Positions 32,954-41,006 of a stretch of 64,000 nucleotides of DNA are shown piece by piece. The stretch is from G963556115 sp963675945 (GTDB taxonomy: Bacteria > Planctomycetota > SZUA-567): assembly GCA_963675945.1 (NCBI GenBank), contig OY780932.1, positions 1,488,001 through 1,552,000 of the forward strand. The letters run 5' to 3'. Position numbers and translations under genes: made by a program. The notes beneath the pieces are model-generated. The model made no database searches. It worked only from the letters and a program-made list of their open reading frames with translations, and was not told the origin of the DNA. Numbering within the stretch: the stretch's first letter is position 1; the number at the start of each line of letters is the position of its first letter.

Positions 32954-35098
32954 TTATTGATTGAGTGGAATCGTAAGAATGAAGGCAGAGCCCTGACCCA
33001 GTTCTGATTTGATATCTATCATGCCGCCGAGTTTTTCTTCAATAGTTACAAGCACTGCGTCAAGCCCGACACCGCGACCGCTGACATCGGTGACAGAGTT
33101 GGCGGTGGAGAAGCCGGGCCTGAAGATCAGACGGAGTTTTTCATTCTCGCTCATCTGCTCGGTTTTACCCTCTTCTATTACCCCTTTCTTTATAGCGCTG
33201 CGAACGATTTTTGTCGGATCAATACCTCTACCGTCATCTCTAATAATAACCCTGAGGCTGGACTCGTTGTTGGCTACTTCAAGGCTGACCTTCGCCTCCT
33301 TGCTTTTACCGGCCTGTAAGCGTTCCTCAATACTCTCTATACCATGGTCGCAGGCATTACGTAGCAGGTGGATCAGCGCGGTATTTAATTCTTGAGCTAC
33401 TTCTATGTCAATCATGGTCTCGGTGCCGGAGAAGGCAAAATCTATCGGTTTTTCCAAACGCCGAATGAGATCTGGTATTATTTTGACCGAACGGCTTAGC
33501 GCTTTGTTGGCCGGAATGGTTCGGAGGCGCTGGAGTCTAGCGATGGTTTGAGCTAGATCCTGAGTCTCGGCCAGATCTTTCTCCAGTGCTTTGAGGGTTG
33601 AAAGCTCGATACGGAGGGTCGGACCGTCGGTACTGAAGTCTTCGCCAAGTACATTGCTGGCTATCTCGGTGGCATGGCTGATCATTGTGTCCAACTCGCC
33701 GAGAGAGTCTGTTATGCCTTGAATGAAAGAGTTTTCCAGAGTGGTGGCGCTGCGCGCAGTGCTGAGGTTGTTCTCCAGTCTACCAGCGATCTCGGCAAGG
33801 TCGGAGAGTCCAAAACTACCAGCGGCTCCCTTGATGGTGTGAATCCCCCTGAACATCTCATTGATCAGGCTCTGCCAGTTCAGACTGGTATGGAGCTGCT
33901 CCAGATTCTTGCGGGTCATCTTCTGAATATTCATTACTTCGGCGAGAAATTCCTTGAAGAGGTCTGGATCCTCAGCTATGATCTTGAGTTGGAGATTCTC
34001 CTTCTGGCTGGCATCTACCTCGGCCGCCAGGCGTTTGCGCTCAGTAATATCAGCTATCTCGATAAGAATTTCACCGGTCGGGTCGCCCTGGCGTCTTACC
34101 GCAGAGTAGCGCATATCCAGCCACTTACTCCCATTATCGCCAATAAGTTCAAATTCTGGGAAAGGGTTGAGCGGTGCCAGATCGCTATCGCTGAGTATGC
34201 CCATACGGATTACTTCAAGGAATTCCTCCATTCCGGCGCGTTCTTTCTCTAGACGGCGGGTGATCCCGAGTAGATCCAGGAAGTTGCGCCCGCGGATGGT
34301 CTCATGGTTGAGGATAAGCGTCGCTTGCCGGCTATGCTCCGGCATGACCCGGTTCTCAGTATCGATTGTCAGTAGCCCTAATGGGACAGTATTCATAATC
34401 TGCTTGAGTTCTGAGGTACGCTCTCCGACCAGGGTATCAAGCTCAGACATGGATTTTTTGATTGTCGTGAGCATGAGGTTGAAGGCTTTGGCAAGTTTGC
34501 CCAGTTGTTCATCGTCATGGATCGGCATCTCCCGGGCATAATTCCCGTCGGTAACCGACTCAATAGTATTGACCACCTCGTCAATCAGGGTACTGCGGAA
34601 GATATCCTGTTCCCGAAGTTGGTCGAGCTCTGACTGATTACATTCCGGTTCTGTTGCTATTTTAACCGCGGGAACAGTTTCCGCTGAGGGTTGTACCTGT
34701 TGCTGGATGTCCTCGGCGCGTTTTGTGGCGTTATCGAGCATCTCTTGCAGTGTAGTCTTGCCGTCGAAGTTAGAGCCGAGGTCGACTCCAGTCTTGGCGG
34801 CAATGAGTACTCGTCGTGCCTGGTTGACAAAGCATGAGTCGTCATGGGCATCATCACACTTGCCGCAGAGGCCGTCTACTGCGAGAAGAGCTTTGTCGAG
34901 CTGCTTCTGATCATGCTCGATATTCTCAGACGGCAGACTATCAAGGACAGAGTCAGAGGTAACTTGGCGTTGATTCTTGACAAAATCCAGCAGAATATCC
35001 GCCGCCATCTTGCTCAGGAGGCTGCTCGGACTCTGCTTGACTATCTTCTTGACTAACTGGTGGGCTTTGAAAGCATCCTTATGACTTCCTACTGACAT
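32954..35098 (-). CDS. Soluble CheA-like histidine kinase with Cys motif, HAMP, PAS and Hpt domains
   Basis: The start at ATG 35098 has AAAGGT eight bases upstream; the 18 residues before it in the longer frame lack support. The protein of 714 residues contains: a helical N-terminus with C-x2-C-x8-C (GLCGKCDDAHDDSCFVNQARR); a HAMP-like linker (VTDGNYAREMPIHDDEQLGKLAKAFN); and a PAS part ending in IADITERKR. An Hpt domain with IHTIKGAAGSFGL (His phosphorylation site) and a CheA-type HATPase (HLLRNACDHGIESIEERL, DDGRGID, GRGVGLDAV) follow. It lacks transmembrane segments and the CheW-like C-terminal domain, so it does not look like a chemoreceptor-coupled CheA. A cytoplasmic redox or metal signal is plausible. 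Confidence 0.85.
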   Translation of the reverse strand: MSVGSHKDAFKAHQLVKKIVKQSPSSLLSKMAADILLDFVKNQRQVTSDSVLDSLPSENIEHDQKQLDKALLAVDGLCGKCDDAHDDSCFVNQARRVLIAAKTGVDLGSNFDGKTTLQEMLDNATKRAEDIQQQVQPSAETVPAVKIATEPECNQSELDQLREQDIFRSTLIDEVVNTIESVTDGNYAREMPIHDDEQLGKLAKAFNLMLTTIKKSMSELDTLVGERTSELKQIMNTVPLGLLTIDTENRVMPEHSRQATLILNHETIRGRNFLDLLGITRRLEKERAGMEEFLEVIRMGILSDSDLAPLNPFPEFELIGDNGSKWLDMRYSAVRRQGDPTGEILIEIADITERKRLAAEVDASQKENLQLKIIAEDPDLFKEFLAEVMNIQKMTRKNLEQLHTSLNWQSLINEMFRGIHTIKGAAGSFGLSDLAEIAGRLENNLSTARSATTLENSFIQGITDSLGELDTMISHATEIASNVLGEDFSTDGPTLRIELSTLKALEKDLAETQDLAQTIARLQRLRTIPANKALSRSVKIIPDLIRRLEKPIDFAFSGTETMIDIEVAQELNTALIHLLRNACDHGIESIEERLQAGKSKEAKVSLEVANNESSLRVIIRDDGRGIDPTKIVRSAIKKGVIEEGKTEQMSENEKLRLIFRPGFSTANSVTDVSGRGVGLDAVLVTIEEKLGGMIDIKSELGQGSAFILTIPLNQ

Positions 35099-35171
35099 CT
35101 TATTACCTTTCTTCTTTATGGTGGCGGCAAAATCGTAATCTTTTATCCGCACACTCTGTACCCGGTTGTCG

Positions 35172-36239
35172 CTATAGACCGAGATCTGTTTGTAGTTGCT
35201 TTAGACCGTTGATACGGGTGAACTGCTCCTGGGTACGTGCTAATTCATCTACGCCATCATTATATTTACTATAGTATTCTTCTAACCCTGTGGTATCGAT
35301 AGCCTCGGCACTACCAAGTCGGTGCAGCAGTTTGTGGAGACGTTCCCCTTTGTTTGCATTCGCGGTGTACCAGTTGATGAGCTTTTCCACCATGTCGGTG
35401 GCCTCCTCGGGTTTGACTCCGGAAATGAGATTCAGAGCGCGGAACGGTACCTGACTGCCACGTCCGCCGATGACAATACTGTAGCTGCCTTTATCCGCGA
35501 TCAGGCCGATATCGGCGCAGTAGCTCTCAGAGCAGTTGCGCATACAGTCGCTGATGGCGATCTTGATGTCAAAAGCCATACTTCTGCCGAAGAAACGGTC
35601 GGCAAGTTCTTGGGCAAGGGGTTTGCAGTTGGTTTGTTGAGAAAAACGGCAGAGGGCGCCGCAGCAGGCACGTACATTGCGAATGCCGTGGTGGAGGACT
35701 CCAATATGCATACCCACCGACTCCAGAGCTGTGGTTGCCGTCTCTACTTGATCGGCTTTGACCAGAATTACTACGCGTTGGGCATGGGTCAGTTTGACGG
35801 AACCGACACCTGCAGCCGAGATCTCGGCGATCTTGGCCAGTTGCTCCGCGCTGATAATACCCCCCGGGCTGTTGGCAAGAATAGCGTAAGTGCTGTCCTG
35901 CTGTTTGAATCCGGCGGCCCAGACCGGTTCACCATCTGCACTCTTTTTGATCCTGCCAAGAAGGGTATCGCTGGCTAACTTCAGCATTGTCGAGTCTACC
36001 GCGGTTACCGCTACAGTTATCTCGTACTCATCTTCAGCGATTTCACTGCAGCTTTCGACACGAGCGCGTATCTCAATGACCTCACCAATCTCTGTCGGCA
36101 GACCAAAGAAGATCTCCTCGCCACTATCGGCCTCTTCATCGGTGCAGATAATAGCTTTGATCTCTTCCTCAAGATCTGCAAGTTCATCGGCTAACTCGAG
36201 GGGATCGGTGTCAAACATGATGTCTTCAAATTTCTGCAT
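35172..36239 (-). CDS. Sulfite/nitrite reductase-type siroheme Fe-S protein, single-chain
   Basis: The protein of 355 residues has an acidic N-terminal 100 residues (TDPLELADELADLEEEIKAI). A NIR/SIR half-domain follows (PGGIISAEQLAKIAEISAAGVGSVKLTHAQRVVILV), then the Fe4S4-siroheme region with ACCGALCRFSQQTNC and SDCMRNCSESYCADIGLI. The cysteine pattern is that of the anaerobic sulfite or nitrite reductase family (4Fe-4S plus siroheme), smaller than assimilatory enzymes. AAGGAT precedes the ATG. It follows the kinase gene's direction, 73 bp away. The substrate (sulfite, nitrite or another) cannot be told. No siroheme synthesis gene is in the window. Confidence 0.83.
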   Translation of the reverse strand: MQKFEDIMFDTDPLELADELADLEEEIKAIICTDEEADSGEEIFFGLPTEIGEVIEIRARVESCSEIAEDEYEITVAVTAVDSTMLKLASDTLLGRIKKSADGEPVWAAGFKQQDSTYAILANSPGGIISAEQLAKIAEISAAGVGSVKLTHAQRVVILVKADQVETATTALESVGMHIGVLHHGIRNVRACCGALCRFSQQTNCKPLAQELADRFFGRSMAFDIKIAISDCMRNCSESYCADIGLIADKGSYSIVIGGRGSQVPFRALNLISGVKPEEATDMVEKLINWYTANANKGERLHKLLHRLGSAEAIDTTGLEEYYSKYNDGVDELARTQEQFTRINGLKQLQTDLGL

Positions 36240-36550
36240 GGTCGGTAATCCTTATCATTAATATGGGTGAAATAATTGCTGGAACAAATGATAGTATTTT
36301 AGTAGCAATTGATGGCTTTGTCTATAGAAAAATAATTTTTATTGCAAATCATATTTATGATATTACTATTATTATAACCTTCATGTTGGTTCTTGCTACA
36401 ATAAAATAGTTTTCGCATTTATTAAATGCACATGTAATTTGGGAGTATTAGCCGAGGTGGCAGTTGGTTGGAGTAGGGGTGTACTTAGTATCCGGCCTAC
36501 TTTGTACGCCAGATACTTGTTAGTTATGTACAACTTAAGTTCTTCGAAGT
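36240..36550. other. Intergenic region before the sulfite reductase-type gene
   Basis: About 310 bp of AT-rich DNA without a supported ORF. It must hold the promoter of the reductase-type gene, but I see no clear consensus. Confidence 0.5.
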
Positions 36551-37768
36551 CTACAGGAGTTGGGTTTCCCGGATAGATTCAACCCAGTTGCAGATACTGT
36601 TGTAAGCGGTATCGACCCCGTTATACTCTTTGAAACGTTGTTGAATATGGTTGAGATTGGCGCTGAGAATTTGGCTGGAATCAAGGTGGGTGCGAATCCA
36701 CTCGGCGTTGAAGTCGCTGAGCTCGCCCATATATCCAACTCCACGCTCTTGTAGTATCTCAGAATTGTAGCGGCGTTCGAAGATCGGGCCTGGGAAGCTG
36801 AGAACCGGTACTCCGTATTCGAGTGACTGGGTAATGGAGTTCAGTCCGCCGTGGCAGATAGTCAGGATGCAGTGGGGCAGGAGGGCGTGGGCATTGATAA
36901 AGTTGACAAATCTGACATTGTCAATGCTATACTCACGGCGGATAGAGTTGGATGCCATATAGCAGATAATATCATTCCGGCCTTTGAGGGCTCGGGGAAG
37001 CTGTTTTTCTACTGTATCCAGGGATATTGAACCGGTACCGAAGTAGCAGAAGATGTACTTTTTATCAGGTTCTGGCTGAAAGTTGACCGAGGATTTTCTC
37101 ACGGTCTCAAGCATGTTGCCGCAGTAACAGGTACTCTCGTTCTGCGGGGCGTCCTCAAGTTCGGGTATGGAGGGTATGAGCTTGAAGACCTTCTTGCCGT
37201 AGATAATATCATGGAGCGAGATCCAGGAGCTATTATTGAAGTGTTTGAGTACATAGTTGACGATATTTTCGGTTCGTTTCCAGAAGTAGGAGTTTTCATC
37301 CTTCTTCGCAACTGTAGCATAAGTTGCAGCGATAGGAATGTTGAGGAGGTGGGCGCAGATATAGCCGCTCGGATCGAGCTCGGTGATTATCAGATCAGCT
37401 CCTAACTCTTCGCAGGCCTCTTTCTGTCTGCGGACGCATTCAAGGAGGTAGCGTCGACTGGAATGTCCAGTAAAGAAGAGGAACTGCCAGAGGTTGCCGT
37501 AACTCTTGCCTTCTTTGGTCGGAAGTTTGGCCTTATAGGAGTAATTTGCCAGCATGTCAGAAATTACCTTGGGCAGACCGAAGATGGTAGGTTCCGGCAT
37601 CTCGTGAACGGTAAAACCCTTGTCCCGGAGCTGCCCGATAGTATCGCCGAAGGCGCAGAAATTGACGGTATGACCTTCGCGGGTGAATTTTTTGGCCAGT
37701 GCCATCATCCGGGTGACTGCGCCGAGGGTGCTGGTTGGAGCGGTAAAAGCAGAGAACATTATATTCAT
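36551..37768 (-). CDS. GT-B glycosyltransferase, UGT/MGT-like
   Basis: The 405-residue protein has the MGT/UGT layout: MFSAFTAPTSTLGAVTRMMALAKKFTREGHTVNFCAFGD at the start and DLIITELDPSGYICAHLLNIP in the acceptor half. In the donor half are IFCYFGTGS and, near residue 310, ILTICHGGLNSITQSLEYGVPVLSFPGPIFERRYNSEILQERGVGY. The His-Gly-Gly-x-x-x pattern binds the sugar nucleotide. Such enzymes glycosylate lipids or small molecules. It stands alone among unrelated genes. The acceptor is unknown. Confidence 0.85.
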   Translation of the reverse strand: MNIMFSAFTAPTSTLGAVTRMMALAKKFTREGHTVNFCAFGDTIGQLRDKGFTVHEMPEPTIFGLPKVISDMLANYSYKAKLPTKEGKSYGNLWQFLFFTGHSSRRYLLECVRRQKEACEELGADLIITELDPSGYICAHLLNIPIAATYATVAKKDENSYFWKRTENIVNYVLKHFNNSSWISLHDIIYGKKVFKLIPSIPELEDAPQNESTCYCGNMLETVRKSSVNFQPEPDKKYIFCYFGTGSISLDTVEKQLPRALKGRNDIICYMASNSIRREYSIDNVRFVNFINAHALLPHCILTICHGGLNSITQSLEYGVPVLSFPGPIFERRYNSEILQERGVGYMGELSDFNAEWIRTHLDSSQILSANLNHIQQRFKEYNGVDTAYNSICNWVESIRETQLL

Positions 37769-38158
37769 AAGTAGAGGCCTTTTCTGGTTATATTCTGCAT
37801 CAAGGTTTTTGCTCGCATGAGAGTAGCAGAGAAACCTATGGAATGCAGGTGCGTTGTGGTAATTCCAAACATTATATATATTATATTATTAATAATCTGG
37901 TAGGCGAACTCAAAACAAATTATTCAATTTTTATTATAATGTGAAATATACAGAATATTACTTACGGGAGATTATATTGCGGTTAAAAATATGTTACAGT
38001 AAATTTTTTGTTGGATCTTTAGGTTATAGTTTTCAGATTATCGGATAGAGGGATGGTTGTGTCGATAGTGACTAAACTATGTGAAAGAACGTTATTATGT
38101 AGGAGAGCCGGGAAACCTGAGGTTACCCGGCTGAAAGCTGGAGTGGACAGCGAACATA
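37769..38158. other. Intergenic region with a hairpin
   Basis: About 390 bp without a gene. A compact double stem AGCCGGG-A-AACC-TGA-GGTT-A-CCCGGCT lies at 38106-38132, 27 bp after the AraC-type regulator stop, but no U-tract follows on either strand. Confidence 0.55.
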
Positions 38159-39076
38159 TTACTTTAGGGGAATGCAGATATCAACGATGAATTTGTTTTC
38201 CGGGTGATCTTTGGGATCGTTATGGTAGCGCTCAAGACAGGGCTGGTCGGTACACTCGTAGTTGCTCTCCATTATCCAGCGCATCGAGTCTTCCCAGGCG
38301 GCAGTGAAACCGCTGGAGTCCAGTTCAAAGTTGCATATAGCATATCTGCCTCCGGCAATTGTGCCTAGGGATAACCCTGAAGCTCCTGCAATATCCAGGT
38401 CTGGCGGGAGGGTGACACAAGCGTCTGTCCGGCACTTCTCGGGGGGAGTCACCTCCGGATCATCCCAGTATATCGAGAATATGGAGCCGGTTTTAAATAA
38501 TCCCAGGGGCCCGGCAAGGTTAGAGAGCTCATCAAATGCGGCTCTACAGGTCTCTTCTGAGTACTTGCCGATCTTTCTGGCATAAGCAATTCTGTACTCG
38601 GGCATCTCTTCAATAGTAACATTCATTTCTTTCTTCCTTTCTGCGCTTAGCTGTAGGTTTAACGTAGAAGGAGTATAACATGTTTGGAGGAGGAATGCGT
38701 TTTCATCTGTGCTATCTTTGTTTCCGGTCTTGCTATTTCTGAATTCGGTCGGTGACATGCCGAAGTGTTTACGAAATGCTTTGGCAAAGTTCTGCGAACT
38801 GGAGAAGTTGTATCTGTAGGCGATACCGGTTATATCTGCATCCGGGTGGCTGTAGAGGTAACCGGCGGCACGTTCTAGGCGCAGACGTCGGGTAAATTCG
38901 CCGACGGTCTCTCCTACTGCGGCTTTGAAAATACGGTGAAAATGATAGAGCGAAAAGGCTGCTGCACCAGCGATTTCTTCTATCGTCGGCTCATTTTCTA
39001 GATTTTCACTGATAAAATTCATGGCGCGGCAGATACGTATTTTGTACTCGTTGACTGTACTCGGTTTGCGTGGCAT
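38159..39076 (-). CDS. AraC-family regulator with GyrI-like effector domain
   Basis: The protein of 305 residues has an N-terminal AraC DNA-binding domain (RAMNFISENLENEPTIEEIAGAAAFSLYHFHRIFKAAVGETVGEFTRRLRLERA and the second HTH SSQNFAKAFRKHFGMSPTEFR). It has a C-terminal GyrI-like effector domain (VTIEEMPEYRIAYARKIGKYSEETCRAAFDELSNLAGP). Family relatives such as Rob and SoxS-type BmrR-like proteins sense drugs or small molecules. AGGAAC precedes the ATG. The target genes are not apparent. Confidence 0.9.
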   Translation of the reverse strand: MPRKPSTVNEYKIRICRAMNFISENLENEPTIEEIAGAAAFSLYHFHRIFKAAVGETVGEFTRRLRLERAAGYLYSHPDADITGIAYRYNFSSSQNFAKAFRKHFGMSPTEFRNSKTGNKDSTDENAFLLQTCYTPSTLNLQLSAERKKEMNVTIEEMPEYRIAYARKIGKYSEETCRAAFDELSNLAGPLGLFKTGSIFSIYWDDPEVTPPEKCRTDACVTLPPDLDIAGASGLSLGTIAGGRYAICNFELDSSGFTAAWEDSMRWIMESNYECTDQPCLERYHNDPKDHPENKFIVDICIPLK

Positions 39077-39183
39077 AGGAGTTCCTGTTTGCTGAGCCGG
39101 AATCGTGTGTAGGTATTATTAAGTATTACCTTAGTGTCCGGCTTGATTTAGTACTATAGTGAAAAGCTCTTTGCTGGTTATAT

Positions 39184-40278
39184 TCAGGGGATGAGCAGCA
39201 TCGCATCACCGTATGAATAGAAACGATAATCACGCTCTACCGCTCCCTTATATACCTCCAGCATCCGTTCTCTACCCATCAGTGCCGATACCAGTACCAG
39301 CAGACTCGACTTTGGGAGGTGGAAATTGGTGATCAGGCCGTCGATGGCCTTAAAACGGTAACCAGGGCGTATGAATAGATCTGCCCAGCCGCTGCCGGCA
39401 TGGGTAATGCCATCGTCGTCGGTTACGGTCTCTAGAGTCCGAGTTGAGGTTGTACCGACTGCGATCAGTCTGCCGCCACTGCTTTTAGTCTGATTGATAA
39501 GATCGGCGGTTGCTGGCGGTACCTCATAATATTCACCATCCATTCGGTGCTCACGGATATCCTCGGCGATTATCGGTCTGAAGGTGCCGGGGCCGACATG
39601 CAGTGTCAAGGTGGCGATCTTTATGCCGCGTTCGTGCAGGGCGGTATCGACCTCGGGGGTGAAGTGCAGACCCGCTGTCGGTGCAGCTACGGCTCCGGAT
39701 TCGCGGGCAAAGGTTGTCTGGTAGCGCTCTTTGTCGGCGCTGGTAACGCCGTCTGCTGCCCGGTCAATATATGGCGGCAGGGGGAGTTCGCCGATGCGGT
39801 CGATAGTCTGCATAAAATCTGTCTGGGAAATGTTGAAGGAGAAGATTACTCTTCCGCCACCGAGCATCTTTTCAACTCGGCCTTCGATGCTGCCTTCCCC
39901 GAAGGTGACGATCTTGCCGGCCTTGAGGTGGTTACAGGGTTTGGCAAGGCAGACCCAGTAGACCCGGTCAGCATCCTCGTGATACCCATCTTCACCGCTG
40001 CGGGTAGCCGGGTGCATCAGTAGGGCTTCGGTCTTGCCGCCGCCACTGCGCCTGCCCAGAAGCCGAGCTGGGATTACTTTAGTATCATTGCGGATTATCA
40101 GATCACCTGCTTGCAGCAGCTCCGGGAGCTGGTTGAAGAGGTGGTCGGAAGGCTGTTTTTCCTGCTCAATAAAGAGCAGGCGTGAATTATCACGCCTGTC
40201 AGCAGGAAACTGTGCAATGTTCTCCGGGGGTAACTCAAAGTCATAGGCCTGGAGGTTTACTTCAGGTGTCTCGCTCAA
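39184..40278 (-). CDS. queA: tRNA preQ1(34) S-adenosylmethionine ribosyltransferase-isomerase QueA
   Basis: The protein of 364 residues shows QueA blocks: YDFELPPENIAQFPADRRDNSRLL, RNDTKVIPARLLGRR, PTAGLHFTP, GTFRPIIAEDIREHRMDGEYYEVP and NFHLPKSSLLVLVSALMG. It carries out the last-but-one step of queuosine formation at tRNA position 34. Its start is a TTG at 40276-40278 behind GGGGATGAG, and it overlaps the upstream stop by 4 bp, so translation is likely coupled. Confidence 0.95.
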   Translation of the reverse strand: MSETPEVNLQAYDFELPPENIAQFPADRRDNSRLLFIEQEKQPSDHLFNQLPELLQAGDLIIRNDTKVIPARLLGRRSGGGKTEALLMHPATRSGEDGYHEDADRVYWVCLAKPCNHLKAGKIVTFGEGSIEGRVEKMLGGGRVIFSFNISQTDFMQTIDRIGELPLPPYIDRAADGVTSADKERYQTTFARESGAVAAPTAGLHFTPEVDTALHERGIKIATLTLHVGPGTFRPIIAEDIREHRMDGEYYEVPPATADLINQTKSSGGRLIAVGTTSTRTLETVTDDDGITHAGSGWADLFIRPGYRFKAIDGLITNFHLPKSSLLVLVSALMGRERMLEVYKGAVERDYRFYSYGDAMLLIP

Positions 40279-40883
40279 CTCATCCCCTTTGTATCGGTAT
40301 CCTCTTCGTCATTCGGGTAGATAGGCCCGCTGAAGACGGTATCCCGTTCTGGTTTTATCGCCTCACCGTCATTCTCAATCTCGATTATACTGGCTTTTAC
40401 CGCTACTCCCGGGCCGTTGGGGATCATATTGTTGAAGACCGAGGTTATCTGTGACTTGATTTCATCGGTTCTGCCGGTAATGTTTCTGGTGCATTTGAGC
40501 CCGAATTCGACATTGCAGCGGATAGGCTTGTTCTTGCTGCCGAGTTCAAGGTAGAGGCGGGGATGGATAATATCGGTAGTAACATTGAGCATCTCTGAGA
40601 GGTGCTTCTGTACGGCATCAATCGATATAGAATTTACCCCGCTGTCATTCTCAATCTCGATGGCACGTTTGCGTTTGTGCATCTGTTTGAGGGAGTGAAA
40701 GATGGTATAGAGGTTGAGCAGAACCAGAATTCCAGAGACAAAGAGCAGAGCATATACGCCTTTGGCAGCAATAAACTTGCTCCATTCCTGTAAGAATGAG
40801 GCGTTATCCACCTCATGCCAGTAGATGACCGCGGTTACCACGAATACAGCGATGAAATTTAAAAATCTTACAAGAGTCCGCAT
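40275..40883 (-). CDS. AmaP-like alkaline-shock membrane anchor protein
   Basis: The protein of 202 residues has two N-terminal membrane helices (FLNFIAVFVVTAVIYW and GVYALLFVSGILVLLNLYTIF, residues about 7-22 and 42-64). A cytoplasmic domain with the Asp23/AmaP pattern follows (ISIDAVQKHLSEMLNVTTDI, VEFGLKCTRNITGRTDEIKSQITSVF, VAVKASIIEIEND). AmaP anchors Asp23 to the membrane in Gram-positives; its role in Gram-negatives is unclear. AGGAGAAA precedes the ATG. It is translated ahead of queA with a 4-bp overlap. No Asp23 gene is near. Confidence 0.8.
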   Translation of the reverse strand: MRTLVRFLNFIAVFVVTAVIYWHEVDNASFLQEWSKFIAAKGVYALLFVSGILVLLNLYTIFHSLKQMHKRKRAIEIENDSGVNSISIDAVQKHLSEMLNVTTDIIHPRLYLELGSKNKPIRCNVEFGLKCTRNITGRTDEIKSQITSVFNNMIPNGPGVAVKASIIEIENDGEAIKPERDTVFSGPIYPNDEEDTDTKGMS

Positions 40884-41006
40884 ACTATTTCTCCTGGATA
40901 ATACTTATAGAACGTATTAGCGATTAAGTCAAAGCTACCGTATACCTAAATGGAATTCACCAAAGTATAAAGTAGCTTTTAATGAGTAATTTGTAAAGCA
41001 AAAAAA

